Assembly (NCBI GenBank): GCA_022822405.1
Contig: JAJEBT010000199.1
Span: 95,776 to 159,775, forward strand
Source: Alphaproteobacteria bacterium
Lineage (GTDB): Bacteria; Pseudomonadota; Alphaproteobacteria; MPNO01; UBA830
Length of the DNA: 64,000 bases
Reading direction: 5' to 3'
Both the position numbers and the translations under genes were made by a program. This document shows, one piece after another, positions 1 through 8,524 of this stretch (position 1 is its first letter; every line of letters begins with the position of its first letter). Under the pieces are notes generated by a model, which saw only the letters and a program-made list of their open reading frames with translations, was not told the origin of the DNA and ran no database searches.

Positions 1-1130
1 ATCAGCGTTGCCGCCGTCGCCCGGCCTTCGGCGTCCATGAGATCGCCCAGGGTCTTGCCCTTGAGGTAGGACAACCCCTCGATGGCTGCCAGATCATCGG
101 CGACCGGGTCGCCAAGACCCTGGCACCCGGTCAGGATCAGCGTATACATCTTGTCCGCGGGACCGTCGAGATAGAGCTGGAGTTGGCTGTGCTGGTCGAC
201 CGCGCCGAGCGCCGCGATCGGCGCCGTGCCGCGGCCGTCCTTGCCCAGGCTCTCGGCCCAGAGCTGGCCGTACCAGCGCGAGAACAGGGACAGCCGGTCG
301 CAATAGGGCATCATGACCGACGCCGACACTCCGCGGCGGCGCGCAAGCCCGACAGCCACCGCGGCGCCGACCGCCGGCGGAACGGCCTCCGGATCGCTGC
401 CGGCCAGGACCGGCGCTAGGGCCCATTCCGCCCCCTTCCGGATAAGTTCCGCATCCAGCCCGGCGATGATCGCGGGCAGAAGACCGACGGCGGAAAGCAC
501 GGCGAATCGTCCGCCGACATCGGGATCGTGATCGATGCGGCGAACGCCGAACCGGTCGGCCAGAACCGCCAGCGGACTCTGCCGGGACTCCGTGATCACG
601 ACCAGATGATCGCGGACCCGCTCCTTCCCGACGGCGTCGCGCAGCCTGTCGACGACCAGCGCGGTCTGGAGCATGGTCTCCGCAGTCGAACCGGACTTGG
701 AAATGGAGATGATGCCGGTGGTTTCGGCCCTCGACGGGGACAGCAGCGCGTCGGCCAGCGTGCCGTAGGTCAGGGGGTCGATATTTTCCAGGAAATGGAG
801 CCGGGGGCCGCCGGACCCGTCCCCGGCACCGGACGGGACGAGCCCGTGGAGCGCCCGGCCGCCCAGGGACGAGCCGCCGGTGCCGAGCACGATCACGTCC
901 CGGAATTGCCGCCGGTACCGCTCAGCCGTCTTGCGTAGCTCGCCGAGATCGTCGCGGCGTTCGGGAAGGCGCAGCAGCGGCAGGCTGCCGTCCCCGTGAG
1001 CGGCGCGCAGCCTGTCGAGGGAAGCTGCGGTCGCCGCAAGACAGTCCCGGTAGGCGGGCTCGCTCAGCCCGCCTTCGCCGGCCGTCGGCGCCAGACATCC
1101 GGAAACTTCCTGAAAATAGAATTCGGTCAT
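1..1130 (-). CDS. pgi: Glucose-6-phosphate isomerase, 3' end outside window
   Basis: Cytoplasmic phosphoglucose isomerase, interconverting glucose 6-phosphate and fructose 6-phosphate. The frame opens at an ATG (1130 on the minus strand) with MTEFYFQEVSG and is still open at the left edge, so about 376 residues are visible and the C-terminus is missing. Both sugar-isomerase (SIS) signatures are visible: VLGTGGSSLGG at residues 81-91 and ISKSGSTAETM around 143-153. A further conserved stretch, SRWYGQLWAESLGK, lies in the second half. The family is identified from these motifs and the overall order. It is the last of a run of minus-strand genes, 92 bp from the M16 peptidase gene upstream, and is probably transcribed separately or by read-through. 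Confidence 0.9.
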   Translation of the reverse strand, partial: MTEFYFQEVSGCLAPTAGEGGLSEPAYRDCLAATAASLDRLRAAHGDGSLPLLRLPERRDDLGELRKTAERYRRQFRDVIVLGTGGSSLGGRALHGLVPSGAGDGSGGPRLHFLENIDPLTYGTLADALLSPSRAETTGIISISKSGSTAETMLQTALVVDRLRDAVGKERVRDHLVVITESRQSPLAVLADRFGVRRIDHDPDVGGRFAVLSAVGLLPAIIAGLDAELIRKGAEWALAPVLAGSDPEAVPPAVGAAVAVGLARRRGVSASVMMPYCDRLSLFSRWYGQLWAESLGKDGRGTAPIAALGAVDQHSQLQLYLDGPADKMYTLILTGCQGLGDPVADDLAAIEGLSYLKGKTLGDLMDAEGRATAATL

Positions 1131-1222
1131 GCCGGTTCCCCGCCTGCAATATAGCCGCAATTGCCGGCGCGGACGCCGAATCGGAGAAGACGGGCGGAGG
1201 CCGGCCGCGGTCCGGCGCCGCG

Positions 1223-2551
1223 CTACGGCGCCTCGGAGATGCCCGCCGGATCGCCGACCACGACGATCGTCAGATCGCGCGCCCGGAACAGCTTCCGGGC
1301 AACCCGGTTGGCGTCATTCAGCGTGACGCCCTCGAACAGGTCTGCGCGCCGGCCGATATAGTCGATGCCGAGGCGCGCGAGCTGGAGGCCGACCAGCATT
1401 CCGGCTATCCGGCGCCCGGAATCGAGCCGCAGCGGGAACGAGCCCTGGACGTAGCTCTTGGCGTCGCGAAGCTCCTCTTCGGTGATGCCGTGCTCGGCGA
1501 TTCGCTGCCATTCCGATCGCACGATCCCCAGGGATTCGTCGGCCCGCGCATTCCGCGTCGACAGCTGCGCCGACACCAGCGCAGCGCCATCGAAAGCGGA
1601 AAGCCGCGCCGAGATCGAATAGGCGAGGCCACGCCGCTCCCGCACTTCCCCGTAGAGCCGCGATGCCTGGCCGCCGCCGAGTACATGGGTGACGAGCACG
1701 GCCGCATGCCAGTCGGGATCGTCACGCGCGATTCCCTGATGCCCGAGCAGCATGATGCTCTGCGGGTTCGGCTTCCTGGCCACCCGGGTCCGGCCCGCGC
1801 CCGCAGCCGCCGTGCGGGCGATTCCAAAGGGCCGCGGCGCGGCATCCGGGAGATCGCCGAACACCCGGTCGAGACGCTCGCGGAGCTCGTTCGGCGAGAT
1901 ATCGCCGACAACGCCGACCACTAGGCGATCGCGGGTGAAGCGAGCGCGGACGAATTCCCGAAGATCGGCGGCCGTGATCGCCGCCACGGTCTCCGCGGTT
2001 CCCGAACCGGGTCGGCCGTAGGGATGGCCGGGAAAGAGGGTTTCGCGCCACAGCCTGGCGCCGATCCTTCTCGGGTTCTCGGCGCCTCTCCGGATCGCGG
2101 CGAGAATCTGGCGGCGCACCCGCGCGACCGGTTCGGCATCGAAACGCGGCGCGGTCAGGGCGAGGCGCAACAGTTCGAAGGCGCGGTCGCGCTCGGCGCT
2201 GAGCGTCTGCAGGCGTCCGCCGAACTCGTCCCGCCCGGCGGAAAACCCCATGCGCGCCGCGATTTCCTCGACGGAACGCTGGAAGGTCTGGGAATCCATG
2301 TCGCCCGCACCTTCGTCGAGAAGACCCGAGACCATGCGCGCCAGGCCGCCCCGACCTTCGGGATCCGTGGACGTGCCCGATCGGCGGAATGCGAAACTCA
2401 GCGCAACCAGAGGCACCGAACGGTCACGGACGAACCATGCGGTGACGCCCTTGTCCGACACCACCCGCTCGATGTTCACGGCGCGCCCGGGCGCGCACGC
2501 CAGGGCGAAGAAGAGAACCGCGACGCTTGCCGCGAGGAGGCGGCGCATCAC
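1223..2551 (-). CDS. M16 family peptidase-like protein, non-catalytic partner subunit
   Basis: Periplasmic protein of 442 residues with the insulinase/M16 fold. Residues 1-24 form a signal peptide (VLFFALACAPGRA). The inverted zinc motif HxxEH is absent at the expected place, where GGLARMVSGLLDEG stands instead. The C-terminal half keeps the GGGQASRLYGEVRERRGLAY signature, which in this family supplies the substrate-clamping Arg/Tyr pair. This is the usual division of labour in two-gene M16B systems: one subunit holds the zinc and the other the R/Y motif. It overlaps the catalytic gene upstream by 4 bp (ATGA), so the two are translationally coupled and probably form a heterodimer that degrades peptides. 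Confidence 0.85.
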   Translation of the reverse strand: MMRRLLAASVAVLFFALACAPGRAVNIERVVSDKGVTAWFVRDRSVPLVALSFAFRRSGTSTDPEGRGGLARMVSGLLDEGAGDMDSQTFQRSVEEIAARMGFSAGRDEFGGRLQTLSAERDRAFELLRLALTAPRFDAEPVARVRRQILAAIRRGAENPRRIGARLWRETLFPGHPYGRPGSGTAETVAAITAADLREFVRARFTRDRLVVGVVGDISPNELRERLDRVFGDLPDAAPRPFGIARTAAAGAGRTRVARKPNPQSIMLLGHQGIARDDPDWHAAVLVTHVLGGGQASRLYGEVRERRGLAYSISARLSAFDGAALVSAQLSTRNARADESLGIVRSEWQRIAEHGITEEELRDAKSYVQGSFPLRLDSGRRIAGMLVGLQLARLGIDYIGRRADLFEGVTLNDANRVARKLFRARDLTIVVVGDPAGISEAP

Positions 2552-3891
2552 GAGCCGCGCTCCTCGGGAAGCAGGATCCCGGTGACCGACCGGCGCCTGT
2601 CGAGCACGCTCTTCGCCGCGGCCAGGATCTGCTCCGCCGTAACCGCGGCGATGCGGTCGGGCCAGGCCTCGACATCCTCGACGGTGCGGCCCTGGGTGAA
2701 CGCCCGTCCGAAAGCGCGCGCCCCCGCGCCAATCCCGTCGCGGGCGTAGACTGCCGCGGCCACCAGGCCCTTCTTGGCGCGCGCAATATCCGAATCGTCG
2801 AAGCCGTCGCGCAACGCCGCTTCGAGCTCCCTGTCGAAGACGGCTTCGACTGACGCGACATCGGCGTCAGGCTTCAGGCCGGCATAAACGCCGAAAGTGC
2901 CGTGATCGAGGCCGCCACCGCTGTACCAGGCGCCGGCGCCGGTGACGATGCCGAGCTCGACGACGAGCCTGCGGTAGAGGCGGCTCGTGGTCCCGCCGCC
3001 CAGCACTTCCGCCAGAACCTCGAGCGCGTAGGCATGGCCGTCGCCGTCGGCCGTGAAGCTGGGAGCAAGATAGATCCGCGACCAGGACGGAACGCGCTGG
3101 CGCTGACTTTTCAGGATTACGCGGCGAGCGGCATGGTGGGGTGGTTCTGCAGGGCGCGCCCGCGACGGGACGGCGCGGCGCGGAACCGGTCCGTAATGCT
3201 TGCGGGCCAGCTCGCGGACCCGGTCCGCCGAAACGTCCCCGGCAACGATCAGCATCGCGTTGTTCGGCGCGTAATGGCGCCTGTAGAAGGCGCGTGCCCC
3301 GGCAGTGTTCAGCCGGCGGATGTCATCGGGCCAGCCGATAATGGGACGCCCGTAGGGGTGATTGAGAAACAGCGCGCGGCGCATCTGCTCGCCAAGCCGG
3401 GCTGAAGGGCGGTTGTCGGTGCTCATGAGCCGCTCTTCCTCGACCACCCCGCGTTCGGGCAGCACGACGTCGTCCGTCAGCACGAGGTTGTGCATGCGGT
3501 CCGCCTCGAGGCGCATGACGGTCTCGAGCTCGTGCGCCGCAACGCGCTGGAAATAGGCGGTGTAGTCGTAGGAGGTGAAGGCGTTGTCGACGGCGCCGAT
3601 GCGTTCGATGATGCGCGAGAACTCGCCCGGCTTCCTCGTCCCGGTGCCCTTGAACATCAGGTGCTCGACGAAGTGCGCGAGTCCGCCCTCGTCCGGCGCC
3701 TCGTCGGCGGCGCCGACACGGTACCAGACGTGCTGGACGACGACCGGCGCGCGGCGGTTCTCGATGACGACCACCCGGAGGCCGTTGTCGAGGGTGAATG
3801 TCTTGGGAAAGAACACGCCGGCCTGGGCAGCGGCCGCCGCCGCAAGCACCAGCGCAAGGATTTGCAGTCCGCCGACGATTCCTGTCTTCAT
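2548..3891 (-). CDS. M16 family zinc metallopeptidase, catalytic subunit
   Basis: Zinc-dependent peptidase of 447 residues, exported (signal peptide 1-24, ending AAQA). The inverted zinc site is HFVEH at residues 73-77 and the third ligand is a Glu about 76 residues later, within RGVVEEERLM. This matches the HxxEH-x76-E rule for M16. The C-terminal half has the paired fold with GGGTTSRLYRRLV. It is the first gene of a coupled pair with the non-catalytic subunit downstream (ATGA overlap). Its position near lspA and the BamF-like lipoprotein gene suggests a role in envelope peptide turnover. That role is inferred. Confidence 0.88.
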   Translation of the reverse strand: MKTGIVGGLQILALVLAAAAAAQAGVFFPKTFTLDNGLRVVVIENRRAPVVVQHVWYRVGAADEAPDEGGLAHFVEHLMFKGTGTRKPGEFSRIIERIGAVDNAFTSYDYTAYFQRVAAHELETVMRLEADRMHNLVLTDDVVLPERGVVEEERLMSTDNRPSARLGEQMRRALFLNHPYGRPIIGWPDDIRRLNTAGARAFYRRHYAPNNAMLIVAGDVSADRVRELARKHYGPVPRRAVPSRARPAEPPHHAARRVILKSQRQRVPSWSRIYLAPSFTADGDGHAYALEVLAEVLGGGTTSRLYRRLVVELGIVTGAGAWYSGGGLDHGTFGVYAGLKPDADVASVEAVFDRELEAALRDGFDDSDIARAKKGLVAAAVYARDGIGAGARAFGRAFTQGRTVEDVEAWPDRIAAVTAEQILAAAKSVLDRRRSVTGILLPEERGS

Positions 3892-3989
3892 CCTGGACCG
3901 CCTCCGCGTTTCGCTCGTACGGTCAGCGCCTGCCGGCCTGCTTCATGGTGGGCCGGCGCCGGAAGGCCCGTCCGGGCCGGCCGCAGTGC

Positions 3990-4547
3990 CTACTGCCAGC
4001 CCCTAGGATCACGCTTGATGACCGGGGTTTCGCCTTCCGTAACCGGTTTGCCGGCCGCCTTGTTCTTGCGAAGCCGTTCGGCCTCCTTCGCCGGATCGAC
4101 GATGGTCCCGGGCTCGGACCTGGTTTTCCAGAATATCAGGCGATCGACGAAATCTTCGTCCACCTGCGACAGGACCGCGGATTCACGGTCGATCGTGGCG
4201 CGGATGCCGGGATCCGCCGCGGTCGCGCCAGCGCTCTTCAGGAGCGCCTGCTCGGCCGGCGACCCGGCTGACGGAGTCGCGTCCTGTCCGCCGGCGGGCT
4301 GCGATCCGGCCAGCAGGCCGCGAGCGGCATCCGAGGGGGCGACCTGCTGGGGACGCTTCGCCCCCGGCTGCGGCGGCCGCAACCTGAAATCAGGAGGCAG
4401 GCTGAGCGGCGCCTGCGGCACGACCTCGAACTCGTTGATCGACTGCTTGCCGAGCCCCATCGCCTCCCGCGCGGAATCGCACCCCGCGAGCAGCAGGACG
4501 CTGGCAACGGCAAGTGACGCCGGAACGGTTCCCCATGCAGGTTTCAT
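3990..4547 (-). CDS. DUF3035 lipoprotein, BamF-like
   Basis: Small exported lipoprotein of 185 residues. The N-terminus is a lipoprotein signal peptide with lipobox LLAGC, putting the acylated Cys at about residue 23. The remainder is low-complexity and Pro/Gln/Ala-rich, with the motif GKQSINEFEVVPQAPLSLPP close behind the anchor. That motif is typical of the alphaproteobacterial DUF3035 family, which is often annotated as subunit BamF of the outer-membrane beta-barrel assembly machine. It lies directly downstream of lspA, the peptidase that would process it, with 26 bp between them. The family assignment is firm; the BamF role is known for some alphaproteobacteria and is inferred here. Confidence 0.75.
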   Translation of the reverse strand: MKPAWGTVPASLAVASVLLLAGCDSAREAMGLGKQSINEFEVVPQAPLSLPPDFRLRPPQPGAKRPQQVAPSDAARGLLAGSQPAGGQDATPSAGSPAEQALLKSAGATAADPGIRATIDRESAVLSQVDEDFVDRLIFWKTRSEPGTIVDPAKEAERLRKNKAAGKPVTEGETPVIKRDPRGWQ

Positions 4548-4573
4548 CGCCTTGTCCCCGGGACCGAATCTGA

Positions 4574-5053
4574 TTACCGGGCCACCTTATTCGCCCGCGG
4601 CGCGACAATCAATCCGTCGAGCAACAGCGCCGCCACGCCGATCGTGATCGCGGCGTCGGCGACGTTGAAGGCCGGCCAGTGATATCCGAACGCGTGAAAA
4701 TCGAGAAAGTCCGCCACCGCCCCGTGTACTACGCGGTCGATGAGGTTTCCGGCGGCGCCGCCGATCACAAGTCCGAGACCCACGGCGACGAGGCGGCTTG
4801 TCGCACGCGCCAGCCACACGGCAAACGCCACGCAGAGGGCAATCGCCAGCGCCCCGACGGCGTACTGCATCCAGGATGCACCGTCGCTCAGCAGACCGAA
4901 GCTCACCCCCCGGTTCCAGACCATCACGATATTGAAGAACGGCGTCACCTCGATGGTTCGGGGCGGCGCCATCACGCCGTAGACTATCCACAGCTTCGAG
5001 ATCTGGTCGAGAACCGTGACGGCCGCGGCAAGGAGGAGACCGAAGCGAAGCAC
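4574..5053 (-). CDS. lspA: Signal peptidase II (prolipoprotein peptidase)
   Basis: Inner-membrane aspartyl peptidase that removes signal peptides from prolipoproteins after diacylglyceryl transfer. The protein has 159 residues, the usual length, and four hydrophobic segments. The two catalytic aspartates lie in GNLIDR (Asp106) and FNVADA (Asp133), and the conserved NRGVSFGL stretch precedes them. It sits between ribF (45 bp upstream) and the lipoprotein gene, an arrangement common in proteobacteria where ribF-(ileS)-lspA cluster. Here ileS is absent between ribF and lspA. Confidence 0.95.
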   Translation of the reverse strand: MLRFGLLLAAAVTVLDQISKLWIVYGVMAPPRTIEVTPFFNIVMVWNRGVSFGLLSDGASWMQYAVGALAIALCVAFAVWLARATSRLVAVGLGLVIGGAAGNLIDRVVHGAVADFLDFHAFGYHWPAFNVADAAITIGVAALLLDGLIVAPRANKVAR

Positions 5054-5098
5054 GGGCCTATGTTCCGGCGGATGGATCCGGGAAGCCCGCCGCGGCCT

Positions 5099-6067
5099 TC
5101 ATGCCGGCGACATCAGGTCGCCGGCGGGGACCGCCTCGAGCAGGATGCGGGCATCATGGCTGTCCCTGGCTATTTGCTCGCGGAGCTGGGCGATCCCGTC
5201 GAATTTCTTTTCCGGGCGGATGTAGTCGACGAAGGCAACGCGAAGCAGGCGGTCGTAGATGTCGTCGGTGAAGTCGAAGATGTAGACCTCGACGTTGACG
5301 TCCGTCTTGTCGAATGTCGGCCGGCGGCCGACATTGGCGCAGCCGGGGTGCCACGTGACATCTCCGCCGTCCTCGAGGCCCGCAAAGACCGCATAGACGC
5401 CGAGCGCCGGCTGCATGTAGTCCGCGATCGAGACGTTGGCGGTCGGGAAGCCGATCTGGCGCCCGCGCTGGTCTCCGCGCTGCACGCGGCCCTCGATTTC
5501 CCAGGGGCGGCCGAGCAGACTCGCCGCTTCTCTCGGCCGGCCTCCGGCAAGGCAGTTCCGGATAGTGGTGGAGGAAAAGACCGTTCCGTCCCCGTCGGTT
5601 ACCGCGCCGACAACCTGCAGATCGAAGTCGCCGTCATCGGCGCAGGCCCGCAGATAGTCGACATTGCCGCCGCGCCCGGCGCCGAACACGAAGTCGTAGC
5701 CGACGGTCACGTGCCTGGCACGGAACCCCTCGACGAGGAACTTGCGGACGAAGTCCTGATGGCCAAGCCGCGACACCTCCGCATCGAAATGCATGACAAG
5801 GAGGTTGTCGACAGCGATCCTCTCCAGTATGCGCACCTTGCTGCGCAACGGCGTGAGCTGAAAGGGCGCTTCCTCCGGCCGGAAGAACAGGCGCGGATGC
5901 GGCTCGAACGTGAGCACCGACAGCGGCATGCCGCCGTCCCGGGCGATTTCTCCGGCGCTTCCGATGACCGTCTGGTGGCCGAGATGGACGCCATCGAAAT
6001 TGCCGATCGCGACCGATGATCCGTGCACCGATTCCGGCAGGCCGGCAACATGTCGGAAAATCCTCAT
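5099..6067 (-). CDS. ribF: Bifunctional riboflavin kinase / FAD synthetase
   Basis: Converts riboflavin to FMN and then FAD in the cytoplasm. The N-terminal nucleotidyltransferase domain carries GNFDGVHLGH (residues 22-31) and SSTTIRN. The C-terminal flavokinase domain carries GRQIGFPTAN and GVYAV. I chose the ATG at 6067 (MRIFRHVAGL) because the frame upstream is Arg-rich with no homology, and about 322 residues is the family's normal length. A longer open frame to 6301 exists but would overlap the divergent gene's 5' region. Confidence 0.94.
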   Translation of the reverse strand: MRIFRHVAGLPESVHGSSVAIGNFDGVHLGHQTVIGSAGEIARDGGMPLSVLTFEPHPRLFFRPEEAPFQLTPLRSKVRILERIAVDNLLVMHFDAEVSRLGHQDFVRKFLVEGFRARHVTVGYDFVFGAGRGGNVDYLRACADDGDFDLQVVGAVTDGDGTVFSSTTIRNCLAGGRPREAASLLGRPWEIEGRVQRGDQRGRQIGFPTANVSIADYMQPALGVYAVFAGLEDGGDVTWHPGCANVGRRPTFDKTDVNVEVYIFDFTDDIYDRLLRVAFVDYIRPEKKFDGIAQLREQIARDSHDARILLEAVPAGDLMSPA

Positions 6068-6299
6068 GGCGACGGTTAGGTATCCGCGACACCGGTTCAA
6101 GTCAAACCCGGACAGCCTGTTCCGGACTGCGGACGGGCCGCGGCCGTCCGCCACGCCGCCGGCCGCCGGTTGCGCGCGCGCCGCCCCTCCTAAAGGCACG
6201 CCTGTCACCGAACTTCCCGCACACGGGCGGGCCCGGCGCCCGACCCCGGCTGCGCGGTCCGGCTTGCCGGAGCCAGGGCGCCGTACCATAGTGCGCCGC

Positions 6300-7031
6300 A
6301 TGATCGCGCTGTTTACCGACTACGGGCCGGGCAGCCTCTATGTGGGGCAGGTCAGGGCCGTGCTGGAACGCGACGCGCCGGGGCATCCCGTCATTGATCT
6401 CATGCATGACGCGCCGGCGACGAATATCCGGCCCGCGGCATTCCTCCTCGAACGCGTGGCGAGCTTCCTGCAGCGCGACGCGATCGTGCTCGCCGTCGTC
6501 GACCCGACGGTCGGCTCCGCACGCGCACCCTGCATCGTCACCGCCGACGGCCGCCGCTTCGTCGGCCCGGACAACGGACTGTTCGAGATGGTCATGCGGC
6601 GCGCATCCGACGTCTCGTTCGACGTCATCACATGGAATCCGGCATGGCAGGTCTCCGACACCTTCCATGGCCGCGACCTCTTTGCGCCGACCGCCGCCCG
6701 GCTCGCCCTCGGCGAGGCGGTGGAGCGCGAAACCCGCGGGATGGACGAGGCGTGGCGCGATCCGTACCCGGACGATCTGCCGGAGATCATCTACATCGAC
6801 GGCTTCGGCAACGCGATGACCGGGGTGCGGACTTCGGCGGTTCCTGAATCGGCAACCATCGAGATCGGCGGCCGGCGCTTCGAACACGAAAGGATTTTTG
6901 CGGAGGCGGGGCCCGGCATGCCGTTCTGGTATGGCAACTCCCTCGGTCTCGTCGAGGTGGCGGTCGGTTTCGGCAGCGCGGCCGAGAAGCTGGGCCTGGA
7001 GATCGGGATGGAGATCGCGGTCCGCGAATAG
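6300..7031 (+). CDS. SAM hydroxide adenosyltransferase (DUF62 family)
   Basis: Cytoplasmic enzyme of 243 residues, of the family that splits S-adenosylmethionine with water to adenosine and methionine and is related to the bacterial fluorinase and chlorinase. Family motifs visible are LFTDYG at the start, VVDPTVGS near residue 75, GPDNGLFE near 98 and TFHGRDLFAPTAA near 125. The C-terminal domain has YIDGFGNAMT. The start at 6300 places FTDYG at the N-terminus as in homologues. A GTG 9 bp upstream is possible. It is divergent from ribF and stands alone. Confidence 0.86.
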   Translation: MIALFTDYGPGSLYVGQVRAVLERDAPGHPVIDLMHDAPATNIRPAAFLLERVASFLQRDAIVLAVVDPTVGSARAPCIVTADGRRFVGPDNGLFEMVMRRASDVSFDVITWNPAWQVSDTFHGRDLFAPTAARLALGEAVERETRGMDEAWRDPYPDDLPEIIYIDGFGNAMTGVRTSAVPESATIEIGGRRFEHERIFAEAGPGMPFWYGNSLGLVEVAVGFGSAAEKLGLEIGMEIAVRE

Positions 7032-7317
7032 GGCGGCGGCGCTGCCGGCCATCCGCCAACCCGCGGGGGGCAGCGCCGGAGAATGACGAGGCGCCGCGCA
7101 AACCGGCCGCAGCCTGCCACGTTTTGACATGCCGGCGAAGAACGCGTAAGCGGGTGCGACAAAGACCGGGCACGACACGCAACATAGCGCCCCCATCGCG
7201 ACGGAAGATCCGGCCGATCCGCGCCGGCGAGTCCCCGTGCAGGTGGTTTATGCGCCGCTCGACCGGAAATGGTCTCCGAGTTGCGTGACACGTGTCCGGC
7301 TTCATATGGAGATCGAC

Positions 7318-8367
7318 ATGAAAAAGCTTCTGATGATCGGTGCGGCGACGATGCTGACCACATCGGCCTACGCGCAGATGCCGACCCTTACCCACGAATA
7401 CGCGCAGCCCGGCGGCGGCAGCGATGTTTCGGCCCGTAACCTGGCCGAGATCGCCGCGGCCGAAAAGATCGCGACCATCCAGGTTCAGGGCGGCAAGACC
7501 CTGACCCGTTCGATTCAGCAGGTCGCCGAGGGCAAGACGGACATAGCGGCGATGCCCATCGTCCTGTATTTCCTGATGTCCCGCGGGCTGGGCCCCTACG
7601 GCTCGCTCGGCCGCGAGCGGGGCGCGGAGCTTGCCTCCAACCTGCGCGTCCTCTACCCGTACCACGGCATCACGGGCTTTTTCCTGCTCGCCTATGCCAG
7701 CACCGGGATCGACAGCTGGGACAAGATCAAGGGCAAGACCGTCTTCAACGGCCCGCCTCGCGGCGGCGCGCTCAACACGGCCCGTTCGGTCATCCGGCTC
7801 ACCACCGGGCTGAATGACGGCAAGGGCTACGCCGGCAAGCAGATCGCATGGGGCCAGGCAAATGCAATCTTCCTGGACCGTTCCGTCGACGCCGCCGTGC
7901 GCCCCGGCACCAACCCGGCAAGCTGGATGCCGATCCTGGCGGCCGCCGGCAAGATCAACCTGGTTTCCGTTCCCAAGGCGAAGTGGGAAGGCAAGGCGTG
8001 GCAGAAGTTCCTGGGCGCGCCCGGAAACGCCCCGAGCATCTTCCCGGTCAGCGAGCTCGCCCACTATGGCGAGAACGTCAACGTCATCTCCGAAGACGAC
8101 ATGTTCCGGACCGTGACCGCGCCGTTCAGCGATGCCGTCCACAAGAAGATGAACAAGGGCCTTGCCAAGGCCCTGACGGCGGCGTTCATCAAGCACGTTG
8201 CCAACCTGCACCGGAAGACGCCCTTTGCCAAGGGCCTCTATTTCGGCCAGATCGACGACAAGAAGATGGCGCTCTGCAACGCCGGCGCGAAGCTGCATCC
8301 CGGCTCCGTCGAGGCCTGGGAAGAGGCGGGCTACAAGGTGGCCGACTGCATGAAGCCGGCCTCGTAG
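7318..8367 (+). CDS. TAXI-family TRAP transporter solute-binding protein
   Basis: Periplasmic binding protein of 349 residues that captures a small, probably acidic solute for the fused TRAP permease encoded next. The signal peptide is MKKLLMIGAATMLTTSAYAQ. Family features are the early glycine-rich GGGSDVSARNLAEI stretch, QVQGGKTLTRSIQQVAEGKTD and GKTVFNGPPRGGA. The start at 7318 has GGAG eight bases upstream; an ATG 12 bp further up would put the Shine-Dalgarno inside the gene. It is first in an operon with the permease, a dienelactone hydrolase and a GST, which hints that the ligand is a carboxylate or an aromatic breakdown product (inference). Confidence 0.85.
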   Translation: MKKLLMIGAATMLTTSAYAQMPTLTHEYAQPGGGSDVSARNLAEIAAAEKIATIQVQGGKTLTRSIQQVAEGKTDIAAMPIVLYFLMSRGLGPYGSLGRERGAELASNLRVLYPYHGITGFFLLAYASTGIDSWDKIKGKTVFNGPPRGGALNTARSVIRLTTGLNDGKGYAGKQIAWGQANAIFLDRSVDAAVRPGTNPASWMPILAAAGKINLVSVPKAKWEGKAWQKFLGAPGNAPSIFPVSELAHYGENVNVISEDDMFRTVTAPFSDAVHKKMNKGLAKALTAAFIKHVANLHRKTPFAKGLYFGQIDDKKMALCNAGAKLHPGSVEAWEEAGYKVADCMKPAS

Positions 8368-8403
8368 CCTCGTAGGCTGACGCACCCGGAACCGGACCGG
8401 GAG

Positions 8404-8431
8404 CCGGAGCGCCGCCCCGCGGACGCTCCGG
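8404..8431 (+). terminator. GC-rich stem-loop between TAXI binding protein and permease
   Basis: CCGGAGCG (8404-8411) pairs with CGCTCCGG (8424-8431). An inner CCGC/GCGG stem extends it with one bulged A. No T-run follows, so this is more likely an mRNA-stabilising or attenuating hairpin that lets the binding protein be made in excess of the permease than a full terminator. Confidence 0.45.
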
Positions 8432-8524
8432 TTCTCCGTCCCCGGGCGCATGCGCAGGCCGGGACGGCAGCGCCAGGTGTCGGAAACTCCCCCCATTTCC
8501 TCCTCGCCATCCGAAGGCGAAGGC